Assembly (NCBI GenBank): GCA_045660225.1
Contig: JAZRDK010000034.1
Span: forward strand, 1 to 6,520
Direction of reading: 5' to 3'
DNA length: 6,520 nucleotides
Source: Scatosoma sp045660225
Lineage (GTDB): Bacteria; Bacillota; Clostridia; Christensenellales; Borkfalkiaceae
In this document: positions 6,209-6,520 of the stretch, piece by piece
How the letters are laid out: every line of letters starts with the position of its first letter
Numbering within the stretch: position 1 is the first letter of the stretch
Position numbers and translations under genes: made by a program
The notes under the pieces: generated by a model
Database searches by the model: none
What the model saw: the letters and a program-made list of their open reading frames with translations, nothing else
What the model was told of the DNA's origin: nothing

Positions 6209-6520
6209 TTATAATCTCGTGCCTTTTTGGATAAAGTAAGGCAATTCCGCGCAACCGCTAAGGTTTTTGCTGTCGCTAATGACTACGTTTTTGTCCGTAA
6301 TTACGCAATTTAAACTGGTGTTGTCGCCGATATAATTGTCCTGCATAATAATCGAGTTGCGGACGACTGCCCCCTTCCCAACTTTTACGCCACGGAACAA
6401 AATCGAGTTTTCCACTACGCCTTCAATAACACAGCCGTCGGAAATAAGCGAATTTTTCACCGTTGCGTTTTCGCCGTACTTGGAAGGCGCGCTGTCGCGG
6501 ACTTTCGTATAAATATCTCT
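6209..6520 (-). CDS. glgD: GlgD, glucose-1-phosphate adenylyltransferase regulatory subunit (C-terminal part only)
   Basis: Only the last 103 residues are inside the window; the reading frame is open to the right edge and ends in TAA. The visible part begins RDIYTKVRDSAPSKYGE and continues as a run of hexapeptide-type repeats (VKNSLISDGCVIEG, VENSILFRGVKVG, VRNSIIMQDNYIG), which is the left-handed beta-helix at the end of ADP-glucose pyrophosphorylases. The opening 'YTKVRDSAP(S/T)KYG' and the 'ILFRGVKVGKGAVV' stretch are typical of Firmicute GlgD rather than catalytic GlgC. In that family GlgD has little activity alone and associates with GlgC to modulate ADP-glucose synthesis in the cytoplasm. 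The gene sits 24 bases before glgA. A GTG at 6460 is internal, not a start, because the frame and homology continue upstream. GlgC is the main alternative, but the motif wording favours GlgD. Confidence 0.88.
   Translation of the reverse strand, partial: RDIYTKVRDSAPSKYGENATVKNSLISDGCVIEGVVENSILFRGVKVGKGAVVRNSIIMQDNYIGDNTSLNCVITDKNVVISDSKNLSGCAELPYFIQKGTRL

Noticed and set aside
1..6520. tRNA, rRNA, CRISPR, insertion sequence or riboswitch signals
   Set aside because: None was seen by eye on either strand; almost the whole window is accounted for by four glycogen-metabolism genes.

Overview
The window is the 3' part of a glycogen-metabolism operon, read entirely from the minus strand. In transcription order it holds: the C-terminal 103 residues of GlgD, the ADP-glucose pyrophosphorylase-like regulatory subunit (cut by the right edge); complete glgA, an ADP-glucose-type glycogen synthase; complete glgP, a glycogen phosphorylase; and a complete cytoplasmic GH13 alpha-glucan hydrolase of the neopullulanase/alpha-amylase type. 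Gaps between genes are short (24, 46 and 24-81 bases), and glgA and glgP have clear Shine-Dalgarno sequences, so one polycistronic transcript is likely. Its promoter, and presumably glgC and perhaps glgB, lie beyond the right edge.

The organism is most likely a low- to mid-GC Firmicute of the class Clostridia. GlgD as a separate paralogue of GlgC is characteristic of Firmicutes, the Shine-Dalgarno sequences are AGGAG-like, and the proteins read as clostridial. CpG-containing words are unusually common for such AT-leaning DNA. I cannot place it more precisely from this window.

Together the genes form a synthesis and recovery cycle. GlgC/GlgD makes ADP-glucose and GlgA extends alpha-1,4 chains. 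GlgP returns glucose-1-phosphate from chain ends. The GH13 enzyme probably trims the limit dextrins or maltodextrins that GlgP leaves, a job done by GlgX in enterobacteria.

Positions 1-198 follow the last gene and contain no convincing gene. They hold a perfect 10-bp stem-loop and, at the left edge, a small palindrome followed by a T-run on the minus strand; either may end the operon transcript. The genes are ordinary housekeeping ones and I see no new defence, mobile or biosynthetic system. The less ordinary points are three perfect 10-bp stem-loops clustered in and around the GH13 gene (one overlapping its apparent first start codon), an N-terminal extension on GlgA with alanine in place of the classical KTGGL lysine, and an excess of the palindrome ACGCGT.
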